In this document: positions 1-12,900 of the stretch, in pieces
Numbering within the stretch: position 1 is the stretch's first letter
Layout: each line of letters begins with the position of its first letter
NCBI RefSeq assembly: GCF_000516985.1
Contig: NW_006917093.1
Location: forward strand, 4,154,001-4,218,000
Reading direction: 5' to 3'
Source of the DNA: Pestalotiopsis fici W106-1
Lineage: Eukaryota; Ascomycota; Sordariomycetes; Amphisphaeriales; Sporocadaceae
DNA: 64,000 bases
Notes under the pieces: model-generated
What the model saw: only the letters and a program-made list of their open reading frames with translations
What the model was told of the DNA's origin: nothing
Database searches by the model: none
Position numbers and translations under genes: made by a program

Positions 1-333
1 TACTACGACATGTCCATGTCTGTCGTCTCTGCCCTTGAGGTTTTGCTCTGGATCCGCCTCTTGGTTGCTGCTATCCTGTTCCAAAGTCGTTCGTGGATTC
101 TGCTTGTCGTGTACACGGCCTTTGTTCGCGCTCGTTTCGCCCAGAGCTCTCACGTGCAATCCACTGTTGGTCAGCTCAATGCTCGCATCGACGCTGCTGT
201 TGGACAGCAGGGCACCCCCCCTGTCTTGCGCCAAGTCTGGGACGGCGTCAAGTCTGGTGGTCGTCAATTCCACGACGTCACCGACATTAGCAAGTACACC
301 AACGGCGGTGCTGTTCCCAAGAAGACGTCGTAA
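1..333 (+). CDS. POM33/TMEM33-family membrane nucleoporin, 3' end
   Basis: This is the last 110 codons of a gene whose start lies before the window; the frame is open from base 1 and ends at TAA 331-333. The visible part has a hydrophobic stretch (ALEVLLWIRLLVAAILF) followed by WILLVVYTAFVRARFAQSS. The tail contains VWDGVKSGGRQF and ends in Lys-Lys-Thr-Ser. This is the usual C-terminal layout of fungal POM33/PER33 (TMEM33) proteins. Family members are polytopic proteins of the ER and nuclear envelope that associate with nuclear pores and reticulons. The function is inferred from the family only, because the upstream membrane segments are not visible. Confidence 0.72.
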   Translation, partial: YYDMSMSVVSALEVLLWIRLLVAAILFQSRSWILLVVYTAFVRARFAQSSHVQSTVGQLNARIDAAVGQQGTPPVLRQVWDGVKSGGRQFHDVTDISKYTNGGAVPKKTS

Positions 334-1381
334 GTGCTCGAGTGATCGCCAGGGGTGGTCATTCCATCCAGAAGGTTTGATGATTTGCAGCTGCGCTGCT
401 GAGGGTGCACGTATCAGCAAGCCTTGGGGCATATGATACGATGACAACGAAAGTCCCTACAGCCTGTCACGAGCGATCGCAGGCGAATGTGAGCACAAAA
501 GCGTGGGAAACAAGAACATGGAGCAATGAAAACAGTGATACAGGATTGTACGAAAGGTCGAGGTTCTACATGAGGACTCGGTTTTAGGAATGTCCTTTGG
601 GAGTCGGTGAAGCAAGCATTGCAGACTGAAGTTTTGAGGGTGGCCCAAGGATTTCTGCGGGCGAGTATCGATTACGAATAGGGCGCTGTCGCCTGGAATA
701 CGGAATGACATTATCTTGATTATGCTATTACACCACCCAAATCGTGGTCATAACCAGCCTGCTGGGTTCCCATATTGACTGATTGCTTGCTTGTTAGCAT
801 CTTTATTTCTTGTGCTGGCACTCGATGATCATCTTGGCACGTGCATTCAGGAACACCGCGTACTCCCATACTATGTGCATGAATGACGTCGAAGTTGCGA
901 AAGTCACAGCGCCTGGTACGTCAGCACCAACTGTGCTGATCTTGGCCATAGAAATAACTGGGATAATATTCAAGACACAATCTGCCATTATTGATTTTTA
1001 TATCGGAGATTGATAACTAGAGTAATGAAACAGAGGACAAAAAAGACAAGTCATGGATTTACGCAGGTACGATATACATCAAGAAGCTTGAGCGCGGGCC
1101 ATATACATGGACATAATTAGGCTCCATGCTCAGACCTGTCAGAGGTGCTTGGCCCCCACCACCACGGGATGACGTAGCGAGGATCTGCAACCGATCACTG
1201 AGTTCCCAGCATAAACCTGTCTGGTCCAAACCAGAAGCTCGGGAGCACATATTACATACAATAGATGTGACCGCGTGCCGGTTTTCCTTTCATGGTCTTG
1301 GCACATACTTTTTGGTATCATATGTATTGATCTTTTTTGTCTCTGAAACATCTCCGCACACCTCTACAGAGTACTCGCACC
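334..1381. other. Intergenic, no gene seen
   Basis: This is the 3' flank of the POM33 gene and the leader of the phosphatase gene. Short open frames on both strands lack codon structure or family resemblance. A pyrimidine-rich stretch (around 1350-1380) just before the ATG at 1382 is typical of a fungal leader. Confidence 0.6.
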
Positions 1382-3360
1382 ATGGCCTCCCTACTACGCC
1401 AGATCGTGGCAGGACCGCGAGCACGACATCCCGAAGCTGGTCTGGATTTATGTTATGTGACGGACAACATCATAGCAACGTAAGTTACCGTTGCACTAGA
1501 ACTGTTGATAGAGAAAGATCAATGTGCTAACTCAAACAAATCTGCAGCTCTGGCCCTTCAGACACGTACCCTCAGCGTGCATATCGAAACCCCCTTGATC
1601 GACTCGTCGCATTCCTAGACTCCAAGCATGGCAAGAATTGGGCAATTTGGGAGTTCCGTGCCGAAGGCACCGGATACCCTGACGAGGCCGTTTATAACCG
1701 TATCAGGCATTACCCGTGGCCTGACCACCACCCACCACCCTTTCGACTGATCCCAATGATCATGGCGAGCATGCGAAACTGGCTCAATGGCAACGATCTG
1801 GACGACGACGGTGTGGGGCAAGAAGACAAGGACAAGAGCAACAGGCTGATTGGCAAGGTCCTGGAAGCCTGGAAGGACAAGAACAACCCGAGGGTTATTG
1901 TGGTACACTGCAAGGCTGGCAAAGGCAGAAGCGGCACTTCGGCCTGCAGTTTCCTAATATCCGAATGCGGTTGGACGCCGGAACAAGCACTGGCCAGGTT
2001 TACCGAGAGGAGGATGAGACCCAAGTTTGGCCCGGGCGTCAGTATACCAAGTCAGCTACGCTGGGTGGGCTACGTAGACCGGTGGACAAAAGGGGGTAAG
2101 AAATACGTCGACCGTGAGCTTGAGATTGTCGAGGTCCACGTCTGGGGACTTCGCAATGGCGTCAAATTCGCCGTCGAGGGCTTTATTGACGAGGGGAAGA
2201 AGATCAAGGTCTTCCATACATTCAAAAAGGAAGAGCGCCACGTTGTCGAGGGAGATGCCCCTGGCAGCGCGGGCATTATGGATACGTTCTACAGCATGGC
2301 AGGCTACGGTGTGAATCCTTCTGGAGATGGACCGGGGCTGAAGTCCGAACAACAACAAGATGTCCTCGATGACGCAAAGACTTCGAATGCACAAGATGAT
2401 CCGGTTTCTGCGGGGACAAAGTCGGACGTTGAGAGCCCCGTCAGCCCCAGCTCTGGCCCATCCAAGCTTCAGAAGCGCTACTCGAAGCTCATTTCACCCA
2501 TTTCTCGAAATTCATCCACGCGTAGCGTTCGACGCTCGAAATCGAAAAAGGAAAAGGCAGAGAAGATTAGATCATCTAGCTCATCTGCCTCATCCACTTC
2601 GTCGCTCGACAAGGCTGATGTGGATACGGAACCTGGTGGCAAGGCCGTCATCTTCAAGCCTACAGAGCCCATTCGTGTACCGACCAGTGATGTGAACATC
2701 ACAGCTGAGCGGCGCAACCGCGCTCCATCCTCCATGGGCCTGACCATGGTGACAGCAGTAGCTCACGTCTGGTTCAACGGCTTCTTTGAAGGCAACGGCC
2801 CCGAGCAGGACGGCAAGCCCGAAGAGACTGGCGTATTTGAAATTGAGTGGGACAAATTGGATGGGATCAAGGGATCCTCGCAAAAAGGAACTCGTGCCTT
2901 TGACCGCATGGCTGTCGTATGGCGCTTCGCTGGATCTCCCCAGGCCAATGATCAAGTTGTCATTACGGAACCCGCTGAGGGTGAGACGGTGCCGCAGATG
3001 CAGGCGGCTGATTGGAAGGGTCACAATGAAGCAGATCCTGGCCTGGAGAAGAAGTTGGGTCTTCGCGTTCAAAGCCCAGAGTCTGCGAGCGTTAGTCAGG
3101 CCAGCAGTATCCGAAGTGCAGAAATTGAGTCAAAGGACAAGGGAGCAGATGATGCTGACAGCGACTCGCTCAAGGGGGTGAAGAGTGATGTTGGAGAAAC
3201 GATACAAAATGGTGCTGATGACAAAGTAGAAGACGACGAGAAGTACCGGGGCAGAAAGGGCAAGGAAGTCGCCGAGCAGGACAAGCTGGCTGCATATGCC
3301 GAGAAGCTGCCCAGTCCGGAGGGGTCTGAAAGCTCGGGAAGTAAGGTTGAGAAGAAGTAG
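1382..3360 (+). CDS. TEP1: PTEN-like phosphatidylinositol 3-phosphatase TEP1
   Basis: Exons are 1382-1479 and 1548-3360, giving 636 aa. The intron (GTAAGT...CTGCAG) closes in frame. The protein carries YNRIRHYPWPDHHPPPF and the P-loop HCKAGKGRSG at residues 153-162. That loop has the catalytic Cys154 and Arg160 and the PTEN-specific Lys/Gly arrangement (HCxxGxxR with KAGK). Such enzymes remove the 3-phosphate of PIP3. In fungi the gene has been tied to development and virulence rather than growth. A C2-like region follows. The middle of the protein is a long Ser/Lys/Arg-rich, probably disordered insert (about residues 300-430), and the tail is acidic and Glu/Lys-rich. It is longer than yeast Tep1 or human PTEN because of these low-complexity parts. 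No key residue is missing. Confidence 0.93.
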
Positions 3361-5274
3361 AGGCTGTGTCAACTCGACATTCAACTGCCACTACTCTTAC
3401 TTGACGAGCATATCTGTCCTTTGCCACCATGGCATTCTCTTTGTTTGGCACGGATACACCCAGATTTGGCGCCACGATACACCTCGAAGGATACGTAGAG
3501 ATTGATTGATTTACCTACACTATACGGCGATTAGCAAGACTTGAACCACATTTTTTAATATAATGCATGATAATTCTAATTATGTCAGGACCTTTTTTCA
3601 CTGAGAAAGTCCTGTTACCAATATTCCGATGGCTTGTGTACGAAATCCCCAGATATTCAACAAAGAAAGAAAGAGAAGATGCCATTGACTACTAGGTACG
3701 GTGAGGGAAATACCCATGTGCTAGTCACCCCAAATCCACAACGTGTCACGTTATAGCGGCTTGCGTCAATAGTCGTCATGGCACCGAGAATCTCAAAAAG
3801 CTTTTCCAGAGTGCCGAACATGAATGATTATCTCTACACGCCCAAGAAGGTATCCAAGTCATCGGGCCGAGAAATGTTGAATGATTCATGTTCGAGTGAC
3901 AGAAAAACAAACAAATGCTCATATGCAAGGCGGGATCCACCATCTGGGTACGTACGGGGCAGATATTCCGAAATGAGACTTCTTGCAGGATTTTATTGCC
4001 ATGCATGCATTCAGATATCTAAGCGCCTTGCTTGCATGAGACCCCTGGATGACGGACAAGGCTTGGAACCGTCATAGCGGCCTGTGTTTGTTCGTGCAGG
4101 TCCATGTCTGGTCTCGTCGCCAGTTTTCTTTCTTTGTTTGCGGTATTCATTGAAGGCGGTCCGTTGATGTGATCATTCCATTTACGCTCAATTGCTGGCC
4201 TTGTCCGAAAAAATAAATGACGTGCAATAGAAGCTGGCGACCAATCTGACCCCTAGACAATCCGCCTGTTGCGATCAATTAAGTTCTGACTGTGTTTAAT
4301 TCAAGCTGGTGACAATGTGGCGAATCACTAGATTTTCAACTCCCTCATCACTTACATAGCCTAGCAGTCTGCATACGATTGCCGATATCCACGTAGATTG
4401 AGGTTCTTCTATCATTTAAGTGTAAGAAATCTATAAGAATGGAATTGCGCGTATTTGATTTTTGTTCGCTTTGAGGGAAGTATACTAAGAAGATATCGAT
4501 GAGTAGAACAAAAAGGTGATAAGTCAGAAGTCTTTTTTCAATTTTAATCTTTAATTCTTTTCACTCCCTTTGCTTTGATCATATTACAGATATGTTTGGA
4601 AGAAAGCATTCCTGATAAATTTAGGCATCACGTACCTCACCATTGGTAAAAATCTTGTCAAGCTTGAAGCTGTAACTGTAATAGTCATAATTGTCACATT
4701 AGGACATTTCTCATCTTTGCCAGAGTCAGGGAAGCAGAAGTAAGAGGCCAGGACAGATGTGGTAATATGGTTCGAGTTACTTTGTTTGTCGTGCATGTCT
4801 CAAAGGACAAATGATACCAATAGCGCAGTCGCTCAGATCTTGACTTCGTGCCATGGAGGGGGGGAGAACGACTTTGGTACTGACGTGCGTCTGGATATCC
4901 GACAGACGTGGCACGCTTTAGCACTTGCAACATACGGATTCAAACAAGAATTGAAGCGCCAGCTAACATCAATCACCGACAGCGTATTACTTGGGTTTGA
5001 CTTCAATAGGGCTTATGAGATCCCCCGCCCTAAGGTAAGTCCGGTGGCGTCTTTGGCCTTGCCCCAAGGTAATCTTGACGTTGAAGTATTGCCCAATTTG
5101 ACTTTTAGGGTAATCGTCTATCACCGCGCAACATGGCGGGGTGGTGCAAGTCATATTGGTGTACGAGAAACAACTCGCAGTTCATCAAATAAACCGGATG
5201 GCCGCAAGTCATTTTTACTTCGCATACTACTCTCATATCAATAACCAGTTTCCAAAATACGAAATCGTATCAGT
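3361..5274. other. Intergenic, AT-rich, no gene seen
   Basis: The stretch of about 1.9 kb has many short A/T runs, especially 4100-4700. An open frame at 4759-5244 (161 codons) is the longest here. It has no recognisable domain, no signal peptide and runs through the likely promoter of the next gene, so I do not call it. Confidence 0.6.
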
Positions 5275-6481
5275 ATGGCCATCGAAACACCCTTGTCCGA
5301 GAAACCAACGATCAATAGAGTTCCTCTATATGTGAATGATGGACTCTTGGCGCCTGATGAAGTCAAACTCCTGCGGCCATCGTATCCATCAGAGCCACTC
5401 GAGGTGCTCTGGAAACGCTACAGAGAAGATGGCTACATCTTTCTTAAGGGGCTGTTACCAAGGGAAGACGTTTGCTCGGCCCGAGGTTCCTACTTCCAAC
5501 GTCTACAGCCCTGCGGCGTGATCGATCCGGACTCGGACCCACGCGATGGCATCTTCAACGCCTCGGGCGGCGCCAAGGCAGACTATCCCGGCGTAGGCGT
5601 CGAAGCGGGGAGCGGCGCCCCGGCCACCAGCAACGAGGAGCTCTTTACGGAGCTCGCGCTCAAGGCTCATACCGACGAGTGGTACATTGGATCTCCAGAT
5701 GGTAAAACTCCCGGCCTTGTGAACCACCCGCTGCTACTCCAGTTTGTGGCCGACTTTACCGGCTGGGGTGACAAGACTTTGCCTATACGCCGGACTTTGT
5801 TGAGGAACAATACCCCTGGCAATAAAGCGATTGGTGTGCACTACGATCAAATCTTCCTGAGGTACGGCGAGCCGAGCGTCCTGACCGCTTGGGTGCCTGT
5901 TGGTGATATCGCGCTGGATGGAGGCGGGCTTATATATCTTGAAGACGGTGATTCTATCCCAATCACATGCGTCATTGACAGGTTGTGGGTACTGATGAGA
6001 CAAAAAAGGCGACCAGCTGGGCAAACAGATTGAGAGCGAATGCACGGCCAAGGCCAAGGCCGCCGGTCTTGATGACGCTGAAGTGCGAAATGCTTTTAAC
6101 AGTCAAATGATGAAGACAGGCTGGTTGAGTCCTGATCCGGCGAAGTTTGGGAGAAAGCACGGTAGAAAATGGCTCGTCACCGCCTACGAGGCAGGAGACG
6201 TTGTGTTACACTCGGCATATATGGTGAGACAGATGATCTTGCTTGTCCTGGTCATTGGTCTAACACGAGGCTGACTGTCAATTTATTCTAGATCCATGCA
6301 TCCACCGTCAATCATGACAAGGAGGGACGAATCAGGGTAGGGACTGACTTGCGATTTGTCAACTCGGCCAGGCCGTGGGATACGGTACGTGATCAAGTAT
6401 TTGTTTTTTTCTAGAATTTTTGATGCGCTAATTGCTTGTAAGCGTTGGTCAAACCACTTTACCTTTACAGATGGGTTATAA
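5275..6481 (+). CDS. Phytanoyl-CoA dioxygenase (PhyH) family Fe(II)/2-oxoglutarate enzyme
   Basis: Four exons (5275-5947, 6009-6223, 6292-6384, 6443-6481) give 339 aa, and all three introns close in frame. The iron-binding facial triad is visible: HYD at 189-191, and a distal His at 298 in MIHAST. Arg309 or Arg311 would bind 2-oxoglutarate. The C-terminal GTDLRFVN and RWSNHFTFTDGL are usual for the fungal PhyH group. These soluble enzymes hydroxylate small molecules, often in secondary metabolism or lipid turnover; the substrate cannot be told from sequence. The nearest neighbours are unrelated housekeeping or membrane genes, so context gives no pathway. The start is the first ATG in frame (MAIETPLSEKP). 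Confidence 0.85.
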
Positions 6482-6917
6482 GGGTTGAACGACCGGTCTG
6501 TGGAGTGGAAAATGGATCTCCGAAGCAACATCATCTTGATACAGTCGGAAGCAGTATGTATACTATTCATTTGCGTAGTGGCAAATCATAGCCGTTCAGA
6601 TTGTAAAAGAATTGGAGAAGATCTCTGCGGCATCCCATTTGGGAGTGGCAGCCAATGAGAAAGGCATGGTGGCTGCGCTGCAGCATTCCCTTGTCATGCT
6701 GTTCGCAGTGGGGAGCATGTGATAATATCAAAGGCATAAAAGAGTTTATCAATTCGTGGGGTTCTTTATTTCTTCTTTCTTCATCGTTACTTGAAATATT
6801 TAAAAACTATTTTAAACATTAATGACGCGTTGCGTCAATCATTTAGTTTGTCATGTGCCTCGTGTGTATATCGACCACTGATATCTAGCAAGCCTGAATG
6901 GTCGCATCAGTCCTTAC
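6482..6917. other. Convergent intergenic gap
   Basis: This is the space between the 3' ends of the dioxygenase gene and the minus-strand membrane protein gene. It is AT-rich (6760-6850) and presumably holds the two polyadenylation regions. No gene is seen. Confidence 0.6.
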
Positions 6918-8318
6918 TCAAAATTTTCCAGTCATTTTCATTCCCAACTTGAGTAGGTTCAACGCTCTTGGGCCAGTTAGGCCCCATGATAGGGACTTTT
7001 TCGTCTTCTGAGACGTGGTGGATTGGGTGGTGTTCCAATGTCCAATAGCCTGCTCAATGAGTGTGTTGTTGCCGATCACCTCGCCGAGAATATCTACAAC
7101 TGAAGCGTTGCCACCGCCAGTAAGACTGTTGATTACGTCGCTGGCAAGTTTGATCACCGACGTGTAAGAGGTCACACGCTTGTTGTTGAGAATGTGCTCG
7201 ACAAAGGGAATGTGCACGCCGTCTACCACGGTCGCATTGCCAGTCGCGTCGATCTGGATCTTGCCCTCGTTTAGGGCATCAGCTTGGGCATCTAGCACCT
7301 TGCCAAAGTTGGCCACGAGATCGTGCAGGTAGAGCTCGCCCGAGAAGTTGAGGGTATTGTTGCCGGGCGGCACGACCACGTTGAAGATGGTGATGAGCCC
7401 AAGTCTGACATCGCCAGAGTACAAGTTGAGCGAGACATCACCAAGACCGAGCGTCAGGGCTCCCCAGTTGGGTAGATTCAGCGTTCCCTTGATATTGGTG
7501 CCGTTCTCGAGCGCAGGATAAATCAGTGACAGCTCTAGAATTCCAAAGCCGTTGAGCTGGTTCAGAGAATAAACACTGATTGTTTTATCAATGTGCGCCT
7601 TGGAATGTAGCGCGCCGAGCCGAACTGTGGCATCACCTCGGACAGACATTGAGGTCTGAGCTTCATCAAAGACGTTATTGAACCAGTATTCTAGCTCCGT
7701 CTGATTTTGTATGGTGACTGTCTGGTTGGTTACAATAATGTTGGTATTTCCATCGATATGTACGGCAGGCAGATCAAGACTGATGAATGGTGAAAAGTCG
7801 GGCGTTTCGTGATTATATAACTGAAGCGTCAAAGGATCGAGATTTGCTGGTAATGGCGTGTCCAAGGATGTATTGAGGGAGACGGACATTTGCGTAGGCG
7901 ACAAGGCAAGGAACGAGCCGCCATTGACTGGCAAATCTTGATCGTTGACAATGCGCTGCACTATGGCTGGTAATATCACCAAAAAGCTTTTTGCGCTGTT
8001 AGACTTGGTATTGCATAGAACATTAATTGTGGTAAGAACTTACAGAATTGGCAAAAGAATAGCCGCCAGTATTAATGCAGCCGCCAGATACCACCACTTG
8101 AACTTTCCACAATGGCGCTTCACCTTTTGCCTCTTTGTAAGTGGAACAGCTGGAGGCGCTTTCTCTTGGACATGATCTACTGAAGAAGAGTCGTCGGCAC
8201 CAGTTGTTCCTGCAGTTGCTGCTGCTGCGGGTGCATTCTCGCCACGACCGCCGTGGACAGAAGTCCTCGGGGTATCTGGCTCAAAGTGCGATGTATTTTC
8301 GTGGAATACCGGTGCCAT
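6918..8318 (-). CDS. Single-pass membrane protein with DUF3712-like exterior domain
   Basis: Exons are 8318-8044 and 7995-6918 (intron 48 nt, GTAAGT...AACAG), giving 450 aa. The start is the ATG at 8318; an upstream in-frame GTG is ignored. The N-terminal 70 residues are polar and Ala/Asp-rich. A basic stretch (KRQKVKRHCGKFK) precedes one transmembrane segment at about 75-92 (WWYLAAALILAAILLPIL), which predicts a type II topology. The remaining 350 residues are rich in NxT/S sequons and beta-prone repeats such as GTLNLPNWGALTLGLGDVSL. This layout (short cytosolic tail, one helix, LEA-like beta domain) matches the ascomycete family usually labelled DUF3712. Members are of unknown function and probably face the vacuole lumen or cell wall. 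The family assignment is from memory, not from a search. Confidence 0.8.
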
Positions 8319-9969
8319 CTCGAACACTCACTTCGTAGTCGCTCTCCAGGCAGGGAAACACGAGCGAAGAAGAGGAGATGAGGAAGTGCTAGTCACTTTG
8401 ACAGCGAGCGCAAGCACATGCCAGCAAAGCATCGATGGCGACGGCGGTGCCAGTCTGAAGATCCTGCTATCCCATGCTTTCTACAATGCACATTTGAACC
8501 GCGGCTCGCTCGTGCAGACAACGTACATGGCGCAGATCATGTCACTTTCTCGACCATATCATCACGACTAGCTCCACGTCTAGTGCACAGCTCGATACGA
8601 TAGTTACAGTACCTCTGTGAAAGGTTTTTCTTCTCTTCCTTACTCCGCACGAACTCCTCTACATTTCGCGATCTGAACCTTGTCGATGGGCATTCACTAG
8701 AACAAGGGACCTGGTCATGCTTCTGTTTGCTTGAATCGCCATTGGTCGGAATACTATGCTACGCTCACCTCATCACTTATCAACTAATCGACGACCAATA
8801 GGGAGTTTGACGGGTTGCGGGGGTGCGGCACAGTGGGGTTACAATATTGAAGCTTTTCCGGATGCCGATCCTCACCTCCAATTGTCCCGACCGCGACATT
8901 CGGATATGGTGATGTGCTCCTCTGCCGGTCGCTGTGATATCATAGTGCGTTCAGCCTCTGGGGCTATACCCAACTCGCTCCTCTAGTGGACGTGCTTGTT
9001 TCCCTATTGGACGCGATACCCCAGACTTTGACCGGGTAGCCCAACGTTCTTCTTGGGGAGAAAGCGGGGTTTTCTTCTCCTTTGTTGGGTTGGCAAGGCG
9101 GCCTGTCGAGGCTAGAACAAGAGGCTGGGGCATCGCGAGCAAATGGTATGTTAGTCATGGCTCGATCTGGATAGCTTCAATAGGCGTATTCCCATTTGGT
9201 ATTCTTTTTCAGCAGTGGACACGTGCTGGTGGTGGCACACACACGCGAAGAGGATATACTAGTTTAAGGCCGCATGGAATTCCCTGATTAAGCTTAATTA
9301 ACAACTAGAGCAAGGGCTTTCGATTCATCTGTGTAAGTCGATTATTCCATCCCAGCTATAGTCTTCTCCGTCGCCTTATCGATATTGCTGTATATCAAGT
9401 GTGATATAGAACACCACAAAAGAGAGAGAGCACATAAAATGTTTCCCAGAGGAAAACGCGCGATTTTAGCGGTCAAGGCACAACCGGGATGCAAGGTCAC
9501 CTGCATTCCTGTCAGCCCACCAAACACACATACACGCTCGACAGGGGATATAGTCGAGTTGAGCTATTGCAGCTGGGGCACCCCGGTCGTAAGCACTTCC
9601 TTTTCGGGAAGAAGCCGAGGAATCTGGGGTAAGCTAGAGCTAACATACACTGCTCAGGACCTGAGCTCTTATCCACTGCATGTGATTACCCCATGTCGTG
9701 CCTACGGGTAAAGTTCCCAACCTGGATAGGATCGTCTGCATCTTGTTGCAATTGGCAAGGCTACATTGATCATCTTCGTGATGGCTTGGGTGGGCATCAT
9801 GACGAGCGACGTGTGGAAGAGGCGGCAGATATGTCTTTATTCTCGTCCTCCCTAGGTCGCGCGTTTTCCTCGATCTTTTCAGTCTGCTGCCAGGCTTGAA
9901 TGGTTCTTCTTCTTCGTCGGGTGGAAAGGCCAAAGTTTCCTCAGTTTCTTTCAAGTTCACTCAGTCAAC
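8319..9969. other. Divergent intergenic region, promoters of two genes
   Basis: This 1.65 kb lies between the divergent membrane protein and the repeat-protein gene and must hold both promoters. The open frames here are short and unlike any family I know. A pyrimidine-rich stretch (about 9900-9960) leads up to the ATG at 9970. Confidence 0.55.
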
Positions 9970-12900
9970 ATGAGGTTCTCTAGGTTTCTTCTGGCCGCTC
10001 TGGCCCCAGCAGGTCTGCTTGCAGACAGCGCTGCCAGGACAATCTCCATATCTGAGCTAGAGCTCGATGCCTACTTGGCAAAACACAATCTGGCATTGGT
10101 TCCTCGGTCAGATCTTACAGATGCTTTGACTGAGCTCAATGGGTTGCTCAGAAAGAACAACCAACTCCAACAAGCCCGGACCAAAAAGAGGACTGTTCCT
10201 CTCTATCCACGGCAAAATAGCACTGGTTCCGGCTCCAGCTCCAGCTCTGGCTCTGATACCTCAACCACTGATGATTTGGGAGACATCATTGGAGACCTTT
10301 CCGGGCTAGGGGATTTGGGAGATATCCTGAGTAGTCTCACGGAGCTCATCACGCAGTTTGGCGACATTGCCGGTTACCTGAAGGCACTCCAGGGGCTGCT
10401 AAGCGATGAGTTCCTGCAGGCTCTTCATGATGCCATGATCTACTTGTCGGCAACACTTCAGCCGCCAATCCCGGATATCACCAGAGACATCCTGACAAAG
10501 ACACAACCGCTCATCGACTTGCTGTCTTCGTTAGACTTGGAGGGCATTGTGGATGAGGTCAAGGACATAGACTTCCCCGGTCTCATCAAGGTGGTGCTGA
10601 GTCTCCTTACGACACAAAACCTAGCAGACATTCAAGCCCTCTTGACCAATGGCGCAGCACTGCTCACACCAAACTTTGTCAACGAGACGCAGGCCTTGAT
10701 CGACGGCGCAGCTCCATTGCTCGCATCTCTGTCAGGCATTGACCTCAAGGGAGTGATAGACGCCCTATCTCCTCTCTTGACAGCCGACTCCATTCAAGGC
10801 TTGGTCACTCTGCTAGGCAACGCAGAGGCACTCTTGACCTCGGATACAGTATCTGCACTGCAGACAATTCTCACAAGCGTCCAACCACTTATCGATAGTT
10901 TATCCAAGATCGACCTTCAGGGTATACTGGATGCCTTGTCACCACTCCTGACTCCTGACTCCATTCAAGGTCTGGTCGGATTGCTAAGTAATGCCGAGGC
11001 TCTCTTGACCTCCGACACTGTGTCATCACTGCAATCCATCTTGGCAAGCGTACAGCCGCTTATAGACAGCTTGTCCAAGATAGACTTGCAAGGCATTCTT
11101 GATGCAATTACTCCGCTACTAACACCTGAGTCGGTGGACGGCATCGTCGGACTGCTGGCCAACGCTGAGAACCTTCTCACTTCGGACACGGTTACCTCGT
11201 TGAAACAAATCCTTGCCAGTGTACAGCCGCTCATCAACAGCCTATCTCAGATTGACCTCCAGGGCATTCTCGACGCCTTGGCACCACTCCTAACGCCAGA
11301 TTCCGTCAACGGTATCGTTGGCTTGCTAGGTAACGCCGAAGATCTGCTTACTTCTGATACGGTCACGTCGCTCAAGACAATCCTGGCCAGTGCACAGCCC
11401 CTCATCGATAGTCTCGGCAAGATTGACTTGCAAGGCATCCTCGATGCGCTGGAGCCGCTATTGACCCCGGATTCTGTGAATGGCATTGTCGGTCTGTTGG
11501 GCAATGCTGAAGATTTGCTTACATCGGATACGGTGTCCTCGCTCAAGACCATTCTTGCGAGTGCCCAACCACTAATCAACAGTCTGGGACAAATAGACCT
11601 TCAGGGCATCTTGGATGCTGTGGCCCCACTATTGACCCCAGAGTCGGTCCAGGGCATTGTCGGGCTCCTGGAGAACGCAGAGTCATTGCTTACGCCAGAC
11701 CTGGTATCGCAAGTGCAGTCTCTGCTCTCCAGTGCCGCACCGCTCCTCCAGAGTCTAGGCAAATTGGATCTTCAGGGTCTGATTGACCAGGTTACGCCTA
11801 TACTCAATGAGCTCAGCCAGCTCGACCTCAAGAGCCTCTTTGATGCCATCAGCCCGTTGCTCACGTCAGACTCCATCAAGGGCATTGAGGGACTCTTAAC
11901 CAACGCCGAAAACCTGTTGACTTCTGATTTCGTTGATGAGACAAAGTCACTCATCTCTGGCGCGGCTCCGCTGTTGGCCACGCTTGGCTCCGTCGATCTT
12001 CAAGGCTTATTGGATCAGGTTGCACCTTTGCTGAATAGCCTGAGCAAGATTGATTTGCAGGGACTGTTTGATGCCATCTCGCCACTGCTCACGACTGACT
12101 CTGTCAATGGTATTGTCGGTCTCCTCGGTAATGCTGAGAATCTTCTGTCAAGCGACTTTGTTGATGAGACAAAGACTCTCATTGCCGGTGCTGTACCTCT
12201 CATCTCGGCCCTCAGCTCAATTGACCTGGGCAGTTTGATTGACCAGGTTTCCCCGCTTCTCAGCGCTCTGAGCAAGATTGATCTCGTTGGACTTGTGAAC
12301 CAACTCCAGCCCATCCTCAACGCACTGGGCAAGGTTGACTTGTCCCAACTCATTGACCAGATCGAGCCAATTCTGAACTCAGTCAGCCAGATCGACCTGG
12401 TCGGTTTGGTGAACCAGATTACTCCACTCCTGAACTCGCTTGGAAAAGTCGACCTATCTGCTCTAATCGACCAGGTTGAGCCGATATTGAACTCACTCAG
12501 CCAGATTGATCTTGCTAGCCTAGTCAAGCAGGTGACTCCAATCTTGAATTCGCTTGGCCAGATCGACTTGCAAGGCATCTTTGACTCGATTGCACCACTG
12601 CTGACCCCATCCTCGGTTGATGGCCTAGTCGGCCTCGTGGACAATGCCGAAGACCTCTTGAGCAGCAAGTTTGTCAACGAGACCCAGACCATTATTGGCG
12701 GCGCCGTCCCCTTGATCGCCTCCCTGAGCCAGATTGACCTGCCCGCCCTCATCAAGCAGGTCACGCCGCTCCTCAATGCCCTGAGCGAAGTCGACCTGAG
12801 CGGCCTCGTGAGCGCCGTGAAGCCGCTCCTCAGCGCCCTCAACCAGATTGATATCCAGGGCATCGTGGACGAGATCACACCGCTCATCACGCCCGCCACC

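Noticed and set aside
4759..5244. 161-codon plus-strand open frame
   Set aside because: No domain, no signal peptide, and it runs through the promoter of the PhyH gene.
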